Below, one piece after another: positions 32,898-42,718 of a stretch of DNA of 64,000 nucleotides; position 1 is the stretch's first letter, and each line of letters opens with the position of its first letter. Under the pieces are notes generated by a model. The model saw only the letters and a list, made by a program, of their open reading frames with translations. It had not been told where the DNA came from and searched no databases. The translations under genes and the position numbers were made by a program. Source of the stretch: Shewanella zhangzhouensis (lineage in GTDB: Bacteria; Pseudomonadota; Gammaproteobacteria; Enterobacterales; Shewanellaceae); contig NZ_CP080414.1 of NCBI RefSeq assembly GCF_019457615.1, forward strand, positions 680,501 through 744,500. Direction: 5' to 3'.

Positions 32898-35798
32898 ATG
32901 TCGTTGAAAATGTTGAAAAGACGAAATATTACTTCAATTATTTTTGTTGGAGTGGCTTGGATCTGTACGGTTGATAGCGCGTACTCTGTGACTGAAAAAT
33001 TTCAGCAGAAAGGTAAACTAGAGCTTGTGACATCACAGTTTGTTCTGGATGGCTACTATTTTTATCCAATTAGTGCGACCTTTAACGGCTTATCAGAGTA
33101 CAACAACCGCTATACACCTATCTATTCAAATGATAATCAGACTTTAAAGAAGCAGTATTTAATTAGATATCAAAAAATGCTCGCGGAGATTAATCGCAGT
33201 GAGTTAAATGACGAAGACAGAATTACATTTGATGTATTCAAGCGTAATCTGGATTTAGGGCTTGAGCGTTTATCATATCCTGAGTATTTGTTGTCACTTA
33301 ACCCTGTGTCAGGCGCACATTTGCATTTTGCAATGCTAGGATCTGGTGAAAGTGCACAACCATTTAATACTGAACAAGATTACGGAAACTTTGTTCAACG
33401 CAGCAAGGGCTTTGCCGACTGGGTAGATAGTCAAATAGCCGTACTCAGAATTGCGTCTGCAGATAATATGTTGATGCCAAAAGCAATAGTCGATGCTGTC
33501 ATTGCTCAACTTAAAGAACAGTTAGTTAACGATGTGACTAAAAGTGTTTTTTATAAGCCGCTTTTGCAAATTCCAGAAGCGTTATCAGACAGCGATAAAC
33601 AGAATCTCCGTAAGGATTATGTCGCAGCTATTGAGCAAGTTATCATTCCATCTTACCGAAAGCTGCATGACTTTTTACAAAACGACTATATCGTGTCTGA
33701 GAATAATGGCGCTATTGGTTTAAGCCGTTTGTCAGGTCACGAATTATGGTATGACTTTTACATAAAAGAACACACAACAACCACAATGTCAGCTGAAGAG
33801 CTACATAAGTTAGGTCTGGGTATTGTTCAATCTAATACAAAACGGCTGGACGAGTTAAAATCTGTCCTTGGGTTCTCTGGTTCAAGGGAAGAGTTTTTTA
33901 ACTTTTTGCGCACAGACAAAAAGTTTTACTTTAACTCTGAGCAAGAGGCGTTAACGGCATATAATCAGGTTGCTGAGCAAGCCAATCAACGAGTGCAGCA
34001 AGCATTCAATGTGTTGCCAACATACCAATATCAAGTAGCGCCCGTTCCCGAGTTCGCTGCACAGCATGCACCTAAAGCGACGTATCGTCCACCTGCACCA
34101 GATTTTAGCCGACCCGGTATTCTTTATATCAATACTTCTGATCTGAAAATGCAGCCTAGGTATAGTGTAGAGACAGTGTCTTTGCATGAGGCCTCTCCTG
34201 GTCATCATTTGCAGCATTTAGCCATTCTAGAAAACACCGCGTTGTCTGATTATCGTAAATCATTGAGTGTTTCTGCATTTGATGAAGGCTGGGGTTTATA
34301 TGCTGAAAGCCTTGGAGCCGAATTAGGTTTTTATAAAGAGCCGATGATGTTGTTAGGGCGGGTTCTAGCTGATCAACAACGGGCGATTAGGTTAGTCGCT
34401 GATACGGGGATTAATGCTAAAGGCTGGTCACACAAGAAAACTGTTGATTTTATGTTGGCCAATTCTGCAATTTCTCAACAAGAAGCAGAATCCGAAGTTT
34501 TCAGATTTATTAGTCATCCAGGGCAGGCATTAGCTTACAAAGTTGGAGAGATCCAGTTACGTGCGTTAAGAAGTCGAGCTGAGTCTAAGTTAGGTAATGC
34601 ATTTGATCTTAAAGCGTTTCACCGTGAAGTATTAAGGCACGGTAGTATTCCGCTAAACATTTTATCGTCTGAGATAAATAAGTGGATTCTTAAGCAGTTA
34701 GTTGTGAAAGGTGTAGATCTTTATCTGGCTGAAGAACTGGTTTTGGAATTAAGTGAACAACAACAGAAATTATTGATAAATACAATTAATGACGTTGTTA
34801 GAGAGGTTAAAAGTCAACTACCCAATTTCCCTGACAACCTTAAGTTGAGTGTCAATCTAGTTGCACGAGATCTGGAGTCTGTTTCTGGTGTATCGGGTAT
34901 TGCAGAAACTCACCAGTCGTTGACTTTAGATATTTCAGAAACTTATTCAAAAGGGTTTGATGAAGCAATTGTTAAGGGGGTCAGAAGTACGCTTTATCAT
35001 GAATTACACCATGTGATTCATGGCTGGACGATGCAAGGTAATAAGTTTGGTCCAGGCATAGCTATTGCTGCGGTTAACGAAGGATTAGCTTCAGTATTTG
35101 CGGAGCAACAATCAGGGGTGACCGAACAGTGGTCGTTTTATCCCGATAATGTCCTTGAATGGGTAAATGAGATTTTGTCTCTGCCAGTGAATGCGCCATA
35201 TGAGGTTTGGATGATGGGGAACCACCCGGATGGCCGTCACAATATTGGATATAGAGCAGGAAGGTTTATCGTACATCAAGCAATTGAAAAAACGGGCCGA
35301 ACGGTGACCGAATTAAGTAGTTTGTCGCCATATGAAGTTTTACACCTAGCAGGACTGATATCTCAACATGCACCTAGTTTGGAGTGTTTGGCTGATACAC
35401 ACATGAAATCGCAACGTACTGATCTGGCGTCTGAATTCTATAAAAAGGCCATAGCGGTTTCATCTGGAAATGATTCTGAAATGGTTGGCAAAATCAAGAA
35501 AAAGCTCAAACTGATTGAGTCACCTGTGGTGCTATCGGAAAAACAGCTTGCACGTGTAATAGGAAGTTACTCATCTGAACAATTTAATCTGAAAGTGTTT
35601 AAAGACGACGTGACAGGACAGCTAAAAGTCCAAATGTCTGGTAAACCAGCCTTTGATTTTTACCCCGAATCTGCCGAGGTATTTTTTATTTACGAAGCAG
35701 ACATAGTCTTCACATTTACTGCTCCTTCCGAAAAAAACCAAGCAAAAGTAACGGTCAGGATGTTTGGACGTGAAATGGTATTGGAAAAGGATGTGTAG
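32898..35798 (+). CDS. Exported double metallopeptidase (DUF885 + DUF2268-like)
   Basis: A 966-residue protein with an N-terminal signal-type hydrophobic segment (about 12-30) and two zinc-protease modules. Residues about 45-610 match DUF885 proteins, with the HExxPGHH motif at His430-His437 in LHEASPGHHLQHL and the AFDEGWGLYAE helix after it. Residues about 620-840 carry a second site, HELHH at 701-705, followed by the NEGLAS glutamate near 726, similar to DUF2268 predicted zinc proteases. The last about 110 residues form a beta-rich tail. AGAGGTG precedes ATG 32898. DUF885 proteins are normally about 600 residues, so this is a fusion. Likely role: peptide hydrolysis outside the cytoplasm; the substrate is unknown. 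Confidence 0.78.
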   Translation: MSLKMLKRRNITSIIFVGVAWICTVDSAYSVTEKFQQKGKLELVTSQFVLDGYYFYPISATFNGLSEYNNRYTPIYSNDNQTLKKQYLIRYQKMLAEINRSELNDEDRITFDVFKRNLDLGLERLSYPEYLLSLNPVSGAHLHFAMLGSGESAQPFNTEQDYGNFVQRSKGFADWVDSQIAVLRIASADNMLMPKAIVDAVIAQLKEQLVNDVTKSVFYKPLLQIPEALSDSDKQNLRKDYVAAIEQVIIPSYRKLHDFLQNDYIVSENNGAIGLSRLSGHELWYDFYIKEHTTTTMSAEELHKLGLGIVQSNTKRLDELKSVLGFSGSREEFFNFLRTDKKFYFNSEQEALTAYNQVAEQANQRVQQAFNVLPTYQYQVAPVPEFAAQHAPKATYRPPAPDFSRPGILYINTSDLKMQPRYSVETVSLHEASPGHHLQHLAILENTALSDYRKSLSVSAFDEGWGLYAESLGAELGFYKEPMMLLGRVLADQQRAIRLVADTGINAKGWSHKKTVDFMLANSAISQQEAESEVFRFISHPGQALAYKVGEIQLRALRSRAESKLGNAFDLKAFHREVLRHGSIPLNILSSEINKWILKQLVVKGVDLYLAEELVLELSEQQQKLLINTINDVVREVKSQLPNFPDNLKLSVNLVARDLESVSGVSGIAETHQSLTLDISETYSKGFDEAIVKGVRSTLYHELHHVIHGWTMQGNKFGPGIAIAAVNEGLASVFAEQQSGVTEQWSFYPDNVLEWVNEILSLPVNAPYEVWMMGNHPDGRHNIGYRAGRFIVHQAIEKTGRTVTELSSLSPYEVLHLAGLISQHAPSLECLADTHMKSQRTDLASEFYKKAIAVSSGNDSEMVGKIKKKLKLIESPVVLSEKQLARVIGSYSSEQFNLKVFKDDVTGQLKVQMSGKPAFDFYPESAEVFFIYEADIVFTFTAPSEKNQAKVTVRMFGREMVLEKDV

Positions 35799-35854
35799 AA
35801 GCTGGTTCGCTGTTAGTAACGAATTGGTCAAGTTTAGTCGGAGATTTGGAGTAA

Positions 35855-36508
35855 ATGATTTTGTCTATTGAGCGGTATCTTAAGTTGAACGTGGCAGCGT
35901 TGGTTTATGTTCTGTCAATATTTATCGGTTCTGCTTATGCGGAGTCAACGCATCTCAATGCAATCGATGAACATTTCTGCGGTACGGATGATCCGGAATC
36001 GGCCCATGACATATCAACACTTGTTGCTCACTTGTATCAAATAGTCTCAGGCAAGGCGGGTGAGGAGAGAGATTGGGCTGCTCTTAAAATGCTGCATAAA
36101 CCTGATGCCATAATTACACCTGTTTTTCATCAGGGCGATGTTGCTATTGCCAATCGTTATGATCTGGACGGATTTATTAATCTAAACAAACAATATTTTA
36201 AAGATGTTGATTTTTATGAAACTGAAGTTGCTCAAAAAGTCTTTCAGTATGGCCATATGGCGACTGTGTTAAGTCATTATCAGTCACGCCGAGCACTTGA
36301 TAAGACACCGTATTCTGAAGGTATTAACTCATTTCAGTTGCTAAATGACGGGCGCCGCTGGTGTGTTATATCCGCAACATGGGACAGTGATAAAGGCGAG
36401 CATGAAAAACCTGAGTTTAAATTAGAGAGACTACGTAGCCTAGCTTTAGAGATTGAGACGTTGCTTAAGAGCATACATTCTGTAATAGAAAACCGAGTGT
36501 TTAACTAG
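35855..36508 (+). CDS. Exported NTF2/SnoaL-like protein
   Basis: A 217-residue protein starting at ATG 35855 after GGAG. A signal peptide (about 1-29, ending SAYA-E) leads to a domain with the NTF2-like helix-strand order. Several features fit the DUF4440/SnoaL type: the ALKMLHKPDAIITPVF segment, the aromatic-rich centre and the closing strand pair INSFQLLNDGRRWCVISATWD. Such domains bind small molecules or catalyse simple lyase or isomerase reactions. No catalytic pair is obvious. It sits 56 bases after the double metallopeptidase and may share its transcript. Confidence 0.65.
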   Translation: MILSIERYLKLNVAALVYVLSIFIGSAYAESTHLNAIDEHFCGTDDPESAHDISTLVAHLYQIVSGKAGEERDWAALKMLHKPDAIITPVFHQGDVAIANRYDLDGFINLNKQYFKDVDFYETEVAQKVFQYGHMATVLSHYQSRRALDKTPYSEGINSFQLLNDGRRWCVISATWDSDKGEHEKPEFKLERLRSLALEIETLLKSIHSVIENRVFN

Positions 36509-36567
36509 TTTACTGCACAACACCTGTTTGAATACATAACCATACCAATGAGTGAAGATATAAAACC

Positions 36568-37182
36568 ATGTACATACCGAAAAACCTTGAGATTAACGAC
36601 CGTGCAGTAATAAAACAAGTTCTTGCTGAGAATGGTTTTGGTGTCCTTGTAACCTCAGATTTAACTGCGACTCACTTGCCCTTGATTTATAAAGCTGGGG
36701 ATGGAGAGTTAGGCTCCATTTTAGGACACTTCGCCAAATCTAACCCACATTGGGAGGCTGCGATTAACCAAAGGGTTTTGATAGTCTTCCAAGGGCCTCA
36801 TGCTTATATCTCTCCAAACTGGTATACAACTAACCCTGCAGTGCCAACATGGAACTACGTAGCGGTGCATTGCTATGGCTATTTAGAGCTGCTAAGCAAT
36901 GAGGAAAACAAACTAGCGATGGATCAACTTGTGAACAAGTATGAACCTGGCCTTAGTAATAATATGGATATTATGCCAAATGAATATCAGGAAAGACTCA
37001 GAAGCGGTGTTGTAGGATTCAAAGTTGTGCTTGATGACATACATGCTAAAGAAAAGCTTGGTCAGCATCGTAAACCAGAAGATCAAGCGGGAGTGTACGC
37101 GGGGCTTAGCGCATCCAGCGATCCCGATTCACAAAAACTAGCGGCTTATATTTTAAAGCGAAGCATAGGCGTCGGTATCTAG
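36568..37182 (+). CDS. PaiB-family FMN-binding protein
   Basis: A 204-residue member of the PaiB family (FMN-binding split-barrel, often called a negative transcriptional regulator). Diagnostic motifs are FGVLVTSDLTATHLP, GHFAKSNPHW, VFQGPHAYISPNWY and VPTWNYVAVHCYG, in the normal order and spacing. The C-terminal segment contains the GFKVVLDDIHAKEKLGQ signature and the basic RKPEDQAGV part. The length is normal and no frameshift is seen. In Bacillus PaiB affects sporulation and protease genes; in proteobacteria its role is unclear. The gene is co-oriented with its neighbours, which include two predicted peptidases or hydrolases. Confidence 0.88.
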   Translation: MYIPKNLEINDRAVIKQVLAENGFGVLVTSDLTATHLPLIYKAGDGELGSILGHFAKSNPHWEAAINQRVLIVFQGPHAYISPNWYTTNPAVPTWNYVAVHCYGYLELLSNEENKLAMDQLVNKYEPGLSNNMDIMPNEYQERLRSGVVGFKVVLDDIHAKEKLGQHRKPEDQAGVYAGLSASSDPDSQKLAAYILKRSIGVGI

Positions 37183-37222
37183 CTGGAGCCCTATACACAT
37201 GTACTTTATCCAAGGTGATTTT

Positions 37223-37702
37223 ATGCGCTTTTTGATTGCGATAACGATGCCATTTATGTTGTCGGGCTGCGTTGGTCTGGCGGTGGGTTCCTTTGATACC
37301 TTTGAAGGGAAAACAGAGGACTTTACGCTATCGGAAAAGCGATACGAATTTTCATTCGGCAACGCTGTGGCTTACACATCTGAGCAAGTCGTTACTCTTT
37401 GGGGGCAGCCAGATGAAAAGTACCAGGAAGGACGGTGCACTGTATTCAGTTATTATGATGGTTACAATTGGAGTGGTGTAGGTGCATTTATATTGCTTGT
37501 GCCGGTTCCGTTGCTGGTGCCTTCAGGTCATAACGAAATAAAAATTTATTTCAAAGATAACAAGACTACAGCGGTTACTACCGAATCTGGTGAAGTATCA
37601 AGCATGTTCGGTTTTATGTGTGGCAGTAACGAATGTGGTTTTAAAGCTGGGGCTGTTAATCAAAACCGAACGCGAAACATAAAACCGGTTTGGTGTGAGT
37701 AG
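37223..37702 (+). CDS. Putative lipoprotein
   Basis: A 159-residue protein. ATG 37223 is chosen over 37199 since AAGGTG precedes it and the product then starts directly with a lipoprotein signal (MRFLIAITMPFMLSGC). The lipobox is L-S-G-C, with the lipid-bearing cysteine at residue 16. The mature part has a VVTLWGQPDEKYQEG segment like the start of SmpA/OmlA-type small lipoproteins, a hydrophobic GAFILLVPVPLLVPSG stretch and a Cys-containing tail. It would be anchored in an outer or inner membrane leaflet. No function can be assigned. Confidence 0.6.
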   Translation: MRFLIAITMPFMLSGCVGLAVGSFDTFEGKTEDFTLSEKRYEFSFGNAVAYTSEQVVTLWGQPDEKYQEGRCTVFSYYDGYNWSGVGAFILLVPVPLLVPSGHNEIKIYFKDNKTTAVTTESGEVSSMFGFMCGSNECGFKAGAVNQNRTRNIKPVWCE

Positions 37703-37922
37703 CCAGAAAATTATGCGTCAATAGCTGACCTTATCCTTACGATAGCGTTTTTAGGCTTCCCAAAATGTTTGGCGGAAAGGTTGGTTGTTATTTTTTACCT
37801 GGGTACCGTATTGTGGATCTTTTCCGATGGGATATTTAGATTGCCTCTCAAGTATAGATTCATTACATCGGCTGAAAGGAAACATGCATCGTTAATTGTT
37901 TGGAACATTATTTGAGGTTTGA

Positions 37923-38351
37923 ATGGACACTGTGCTTATTTTGCAACCTGTGATTGCTATGGCAATCCTCACGCTTTTCGTTGCTCTACGCATGTTGTGC
38001 TCTCGAGTGACGGCTATGCGGAAGTTAAAAATACACCCACAGCAAGGGCAGGATGCTAAGAAATTAAATGCTATGTTACCCAGTGAGGTAGCAAGAATTG
38101 CAAATAATTATAATCACTTATTTGAGCAGCCTTTAATTTTCTATGTGATATGTCTTGCTTTAGCAATTATGCAACAGGTAGATGAAATTCATATTTGGTG
38201 TGCATGGCTATATACCGCTCTGAGGTTTGCCCACAGTTGGGTTCAAACTACCATTGATTACGTCATGCTACGGTTTGTGTTATTTGTCATGTCCTGGATG
38301 GTGCTTGCAGTGATGTTGGTTCGTGTAGCGATATACGCGTTTGGAATATAA
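37923..38351 (+). CDS. MAPEG-family membrane protein
   Basis: A 142-residue four-helix integral membrane protein. ATG 37923 follows GAGG. Helices lie at about 5-25, 72-90, 94-110 and 117-139. The helix 2-3 loop NNYNHLFEQPLIFYVICLAL and the R-x-x-H pattern in ALRFAHSWVQTT fit MAPEG proteins (membrane-associated proteins in eicosanoid and glutathione metabolism). Bacterial members have a possible glutathione-transferase-like or structural role. Its stop lies four bases before the ATG of the next gene, so the two are probably translated together. Confidence 0.82.
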   Translation: MDTVLILQPVIAMAILTLFVALRMLCSRVTAMRKLKIHPQQGQDAKKLNAMLPSEVARIANNYNHLFEQPLIFYVICLALAIMQQVDEIHIWCAWLYTALRFAHSWVQTTIDYVMLRFVLFVMSWMVLAVMLVRVAIYAFGI

Positions 38352-38355
38352 CGTT

Positions 38356-39783
38356 ATGCGTATTTTTCGACTGGTAAAGCTTTTCGCGATATCACTAATT
38401 TTATTGATTGCGTTGGCGTTACTCAGTATTCCAGCTTCAATTATTTGCAAGCCGGACGACTTATTGGCTGTGAATAACGGTGCTGACATGGTTTTAAAAA
38501 ATGGCAACCTTGTTGATGTAGAAACTGGGGTGGTCGTTTCTGGACAGTATATTTACCTTTCAAATGGACGAATTGTTTCAATAGGCAGTGAACTACCAGA
38601 GAATGCGGATTCAGTAAGCATTGTCGATGTCAATAACGCTTATATTCTACCTGGATTATTTGATATGCACGTCCACGTGCATGATAGAAAATATCTGGCA
38701 ATGTACCTAGCTTATGGTGTGACTTCTGTAAGGAACATGCGTGGTAATGTTGCCCATTTGCGCTGGAAGCAAGAGCTAAATGCTGGCCAGTGGTTGGGCA
38801 GCAATCTTTTTACTTCCTCACCAGTCCTTGATGGCCCGTTGCATGCTCACGCATTACAGAAAGTTGTTACGTCAGCTGAAGCCGCGAGACAATTGGTCAA
38901 ACAATACAAGAGCGAGGGCTACGATCTAATCAAAGCGTATGGATATCTCGAACCAGATATTTACACAGCGATTGTGGATGAAGCTTTTCGGTTGAATTTC
39001 CCTGTTGCTAAACACGGTCCGCAAGCCATTTTAGGTTTAGACCTTATAAGTAATGCTGGCTTACAGTCTTTAGAGCATGTAGAGGACATATTTCAAGGCC
39101 CTCTTAACTATTCACTCGATGAGGCTAAAATGGTCGGCTGGGTACGCGAGCTTAGGTATCTAAAGCCGCGGATAACACCAACGCTTGCAACATTCCATCA
39201 CTTAACCGAGTTAAGTATTCGAAAACAAGATTATGTTGAAACAATTCCACTAAACACTCTTAATCCATTATACCGCTTACTTCATCAGCAATTAGAGGTT
39301 AAACGTTGGTTGCAGGCGTCACCCGAGCTTGCCAATTGGAATAAACAGGAAGAAGCGTTTCTGCTCAAGATTGTTAATGAGTTAAATAAACAAGGTATCG
39401 AGCTTCTACTGGGGTCAGATGCTGGAACATTATTTTTAACTCCGGGAGAGTCCACACATCTTGAGATAGCCTTGTTGCTAAAAGCTGGTGTACCGCCTTT
39501 AAAGGTATTACAGGCAGGGACAATTAATGCTGCAAGAGCTTTGGGGGTGGAACATGAGTTTGGCTCAATTACTGCTGGAAAAGTTGCAGATTTAATCGTG
39601 GTAAAAGCTAATCCTTTGACAGACATGCAAACATTGATGATGCCAATTGCCGTGATAAAAAAGGGTCAATGGATAGGTGAAAGTGAAATTGCAATGTTAA
39701 AACAGTCTGCACAGCAACCCGCCAACCTTTATCTTAGTTTCGGGCAATTACTAGAAGACTTAGGTTCTCGGGCGCTTGACTAG
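38356..39783 (+). CDS. Membrane-anchored metal-dependent amidohydrolase
   Basis: A 475-residue amidohydrolase. ATG 38356 is preferred to the TTG at 38341 that overlaps the MAPEG gene. An N-terminal hydrophobic segment (about 5-28) directs export or anchors it. The metal-binding HxH is His105-Val-His107 in LFDMHVHVH. Other ligands are visible at AKHGPQA and LEHVED, and the catalytic Asp355 is in LLGSDAGT. The closing FGSITAGKVADLIVV is the typical beta-sandwich domain of the superfamily. Related proteins are imidazolonepropionase-like or prolidase-type enzymes; the exact substrate cannot be read from the sequence. It may act with the nearby double metallopeptidase in using peptides. Confidence 0.85.
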   Translation: MRIFRLVKLFAISLILLIALALLSIPASIICKPDDLLAVNNGADMVLKNGNLVDVETGVVVSGQYIYLSNGRIVSIGSELPENADSVSIVDVNNAYILPGLFDMHVHVHDRKYLAMYLAYGVTSVRNMRGNVAHLRWKQELNAGQWLGSNLFTSSPVLDGPLHAHALQKVVTSAEAARQLVKQYKSEGYDLIKAYGYLEPDIYTAIVDEAFRLNFPVAKHGPQAILGLDLISNAGLQSLEHVEDIFQGPLNYSLDEAKMVGWVRELRYLKPRITPTLATFHHLTELSIRKQDYVETIPLNTLNPLYRLLHQQLEVKRWLQASPELANWNKQEEAFLLKIVNELNKQGIELLLGSDAGTLFLTPGESTHLEIALLLKAGVPPLKVLQAGTINAARALGVEHEFGSITAGKVADLIVVKANPLTDMQTLMMPIAVIKKGQWIGESEIAMLKQSAQQPANLYLSFGQLLEDLGSRALD

Positions 39784-40168
39784 ATTAGAATTGGATTGTG
39801 GCAACTACGTTGCTTGACGGGTAGCCTTAGGATCTTATAAAAAATCCATTCTTATTAACTTACTTAAAAAGCAGGCATTATTACATTTTAATCAGGGGGA
39901 TTTTATCTTTATTTTGCAGTGTTTAGTTCTAGTAATTCTGAGAAATGTCTATTTTCATCGCTCATAACTATTGAATTAATGCGTCGTTATGGTTCTTTTT
40001 AATTCAGAGCCTATAATTTAAGTTCTTTTAGTCAATTTCAAATTAATATTGTATAATCATCTCATGCTTCTATAATTCAACGATTTTTAAGAGTTGGTTT
40101 TTTAGTTTTGCTTTGTCTAAATTTGATTCTCAAGTTAATGTTATCAGCGGGAAAAAAAGGGTAGGGTC
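39784..40168. other. AT-rich intergenic stretch
   Basis: About 385 bases of strongly AT-rich DNA with no open frame of note. Promoter-like TATAAT-type words occur (for example near 40050-40065), but no confident terminator or operator was identified. It likely carries the promoter of the following orphan gene. Confidence 0.3.
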
Positions 40169-41068
40169 GTGGAATTAGATTTTGCATTAACCAATATTGC
40201 ATCAGTTCACCAGCAGCATTCAATTAAATGCTATTTGGCTATACAGTCCTTAAAAGGATTTTTTACATGGAGTGATTTAGATTGGGAACAAGTTGCTAGC
40301 CTTGTAAGATTTGACGAGCCAAGATTTGATGTTGAAATACTGAAGAGTAGTGATATCTATTTTGATGTGGTACCGAGAAGACGGCATTGGATCTTATCTC
40401 ACGCCATATATCCACACTCATACTTCACTATGTTAGAGTGGTTTAATACAGCGCCTAGTGATGAAATTTTCAATTTTTACATGGTTCAAGCTCGCCAAGG
40501 AAACCAATACTTGAGTCATAATATTTCTATTCTGATTGCATTTGAAAAGGTGTGGAAATTACTGTCAACAGAATGGCAAAAGTTGAGGTTCATTGAAAGA
40601 TTTTGTGAATTTGTCACTACAACATTTTATCGTAACAATCTCCCTTGTTATCAAGTAAAAAAATGTTTCAAACCCGTAGCTACGGTTGACATAAAAATAT
40701 TGTCAGCAGCATGCTTGGATAACCCTGGATTCTGGGGACATAACTTGATAGCGTTTGCATGGATGTTGAAACATGAATCTTCTATACGAAAACAGCTTTT
40801 TAATGGACTTTTGCTTAATCTATATGAGCAATGTAATTGGGAGTTCGATGACGAGTTGGACAACCCTTGTATAGAGTCCACATCCGTCGTTGATGCCTGT
40901 AGAGAAAGTTTAGAGTCAGCATGTCGTAAGTTGTTATTAACAAGCACGCATAACTTGCATCAGATTACCCTCACAGATGCTGTCGTTTTCTTATTCAACA
41001 TGCATTGGATGTCCCAATCTCAAAAAAAGCGATTAATTGACATTCTTGAACATTATGCGAAGATCTAA
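40169..41068 (+). CDS. Orphan hypothetical protein
   Basis: A 299-residue soluble protein starting at GTG 40169, preceded by the purine-rich AAGGGTAGGG. Its composition is aromatic- and Cys-rich (Trp, Phe, Tyr and His are frequent) and mostly helical. Seven-residue periodicity is weak. No signal peptide, membrane helix, nucleotide-binding or nuclease motif is visible, and I recognise no family. It stands alone between the amidohydrolase gene and debris left of IS5 copy 2. It may be an island cargo gene with its own promoter in the AT-rich stretch upstream. Confidence 0.5.
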   Translation: MELDFALTNIASVHQQHSIKCYLAIQSLKGFFTWSDLDWEQVASLVRFDEPRFDVEILKSSDIYFDVVPRRRHWILSHAIYPHSYFTMLEWFNTAPSDEIFNFYMVQARQGNQYLSHNISILIAFEKVWKLLSTEWQKLRFIERFCEFVTTTFYRNNLPCYQVKKCFKPVATVDIKILSAACLDNPGFWGHNLIAFAWMLKHESSIRKQLFNGLLLNLYEQCNWEFDDELDNPCIESTSVVDACRESLESACRKLLLTSTHNLHQITLTDAVVFLFNMHWMSQSQKKRLIDILEHYAKI

Positions 41069-41364
41069 ATAGCTGTTCCTAAATGTTGAACAATGTGTTT
41101 CGAAGATAAAATGGAACTCGGCTCGATTTGAGTGATCTGATCAATCGCTAAACCAACCAACTCATGCAAGCCGAGCAGAGACCATTATTTTAACACTACC
41201 AAACCGCTTTGAGAGACGTCGAATCCAAAAAAGACCTGTAAAATCAGAGAAAAAGATGCGTGTCTTTGTTTGAATGCTTTTTTCTTACTGTTATCTGGGT
41301 GCGTTGTGGCTGAAGTATTCGGTTTTATTGCCGCGGCTCGTTCCTCAATTAACCGAAGGGTATA
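41069..41364. other. Unassigned sequence left of IS5 copy 2
   Basis: About 300 bases. Short open segments such as the one around 41175-41300 look like transposase debris because of stops in every frame and a sudden change in composition, but the family could not be identified. Confidence 0.3.
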
Positions 41365-41368
41365 TTAG

Positions 41369-42567
41369 GGAAGGTGCGAATAAGTTCGAGACGTGAGATC
41401 TTGGTGTCGTGACCTGAACCATGGATGAGTAACCGGATGAGCCAGCAGCTGACTTTTGCCGACAGTGAGTTTTCAAGTAAACGCCGCCAGACCCGCAAAG
41501 AAGTCTTCCTTGGCAGAATGGATGACTTGCTTCCCTGGGACAAATTACTTGGCGTTATTGAGCCTGTGTATCCCAGGGCCGGTAATGGTCGCAGGCCCTA
41601 TCCACTGGAAACCATGCTGCGCATTCACTGTATGCAGCAATGGTACAACCTGAGCGATGAGGCCATGGAAGATGCGCTCTATGAAATCGCCTCCATGCGC
41701 CAATTTGCCCGCCTGTCACTGGATAAAGCCATTCCAGACCGCACCACTATCATGAATTTCAGGCATTTGCTGGAGCAGCATAAACTGGGACGCAAAATCT
41801 TCAATTCTTTTAATCACTGGCTGGCAGAGAGTGGCGTTCTGATTACCCAAGGCATCCTGGTGGTGGATGCCACGATAATTCAAGCCCCCAGTTCCACCAA
41901 AAACAAAGACAGCAGCCGCGACGAAGACATGCACCAAGCCAAGAAAGGTAACCAGTGGTACTTCGGCATGAAAGCACACATCGGGGTGGACGCCAAAAGT
42001 GGCCTGACCCACAGCTTGGTGACCACGGCGGCTAACGAGCACGACCTCAACCAAGCAGGAAATTTATTGCACGGAGATGAGGAGTTCATCTCTACGGATG
42101 TGGGTTATCAGGGTGCCGAAAAGCGCGAGGAGCACTACCATGTCAGCGCGGACTGGCTTATCGCCGCGCGTCCCGGCAAGGTGAATGCATTGAAGAAACA
42201 CCCGCGCAAGAACAAGCTAACCATCCGTTACGAATACCTGAAAGCGAGTATCCGAGCCAAGGTTGAACATCCATTTCGGATAGTTAAATGTCAGTTTGGT
42301 TTCGTCAAAGCCAGGTACAAGGGACTGGCTAAAAATGACAGTCAGCTCGCGATGTTATTCACCCTGGCGAACCTGGTTCGAGTGGACCAATTGATACGGG
42401 CACAGGCGAGATCTACCTAAAATGGGAAAATTGGCCTGAAACAGGGCCAAAATCAGCAACGAAGAGACGATTTTTGGCTGAAAATTGGAAAATTGAGCCA
42501 CTGGACGTTGATAACGATGAGTTGGGGCGTCATGTAGTGAGAAGCTGACTACTTAATCGCAGCTTCC
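41369..42567 (+). mobile_element. Complete IS5-family element, copy 2
   Basis: 1199 bases with the same terminal repeats as copy 1, flanked by TTAG at 41365-41368 and 42568-42571. It is almost identical to copy 1, apart from a three-base insertion and a few substitutions in the region 41790-41870. It is intact and probably mobile. Confidence 0.95.
41425..42420 (+). CDS. IS5-family transposase, copy 2
   Basis: A 331-residue DDE transposase with the motifs described for copy 1, but one residue longer through an extra GTG codon (LVVDAT) just before the first catalytic aspartate. Differences from copy 1 cluster in a window of about 70 bases around residues 124-152. This suggests a local gene-conversion tract or mutation in one copy rather than uniform divergence. 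All catalytic residues are present. Confidence 0.95.
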   Translation: MSNRMSQQLTFADSEFSSKRRQTRKEVFLGRMDDLLPWDKLLGVIEPVYPRAGNGRRPYPLETMLRIHCMQQWYNLSDEAMEDALYEIASMRQFARLSLDKAIPDRTTIMNFRHLLEQHKLGRKIFNSFNHWLAESGVLITQGILVVDATIIQAPSSTKNKDSSRDEDMHQAKKGNQWYFGMKAHIGVDAKSGLTHSLVTTAANEHDLNQAGNLLHGDEEFISTDVGYQGAEKREEHYHVSADWLIAARPGKVNALKKHPRKNKLTIRYEYLKASIRAKVEHPFRIVKCQFGFVKARYKGLAKNDSQLAMLFTLANLVRVDQLIRAQARST

Positions 42568-42718
42568 TTAGTACACTTAATGTAGTATTGAAGGTCTTGA
42601 GTTCTCAACCCGAGGCTGTTCTCGCGCACTGCCTTTCCACTAAATAGGCCGCATGCTAAAGCGCCACCCCAAGAGCTAGGGTATCAGCGACCCTGTTGGA
42701 TTACAGAACTGATGGCGA

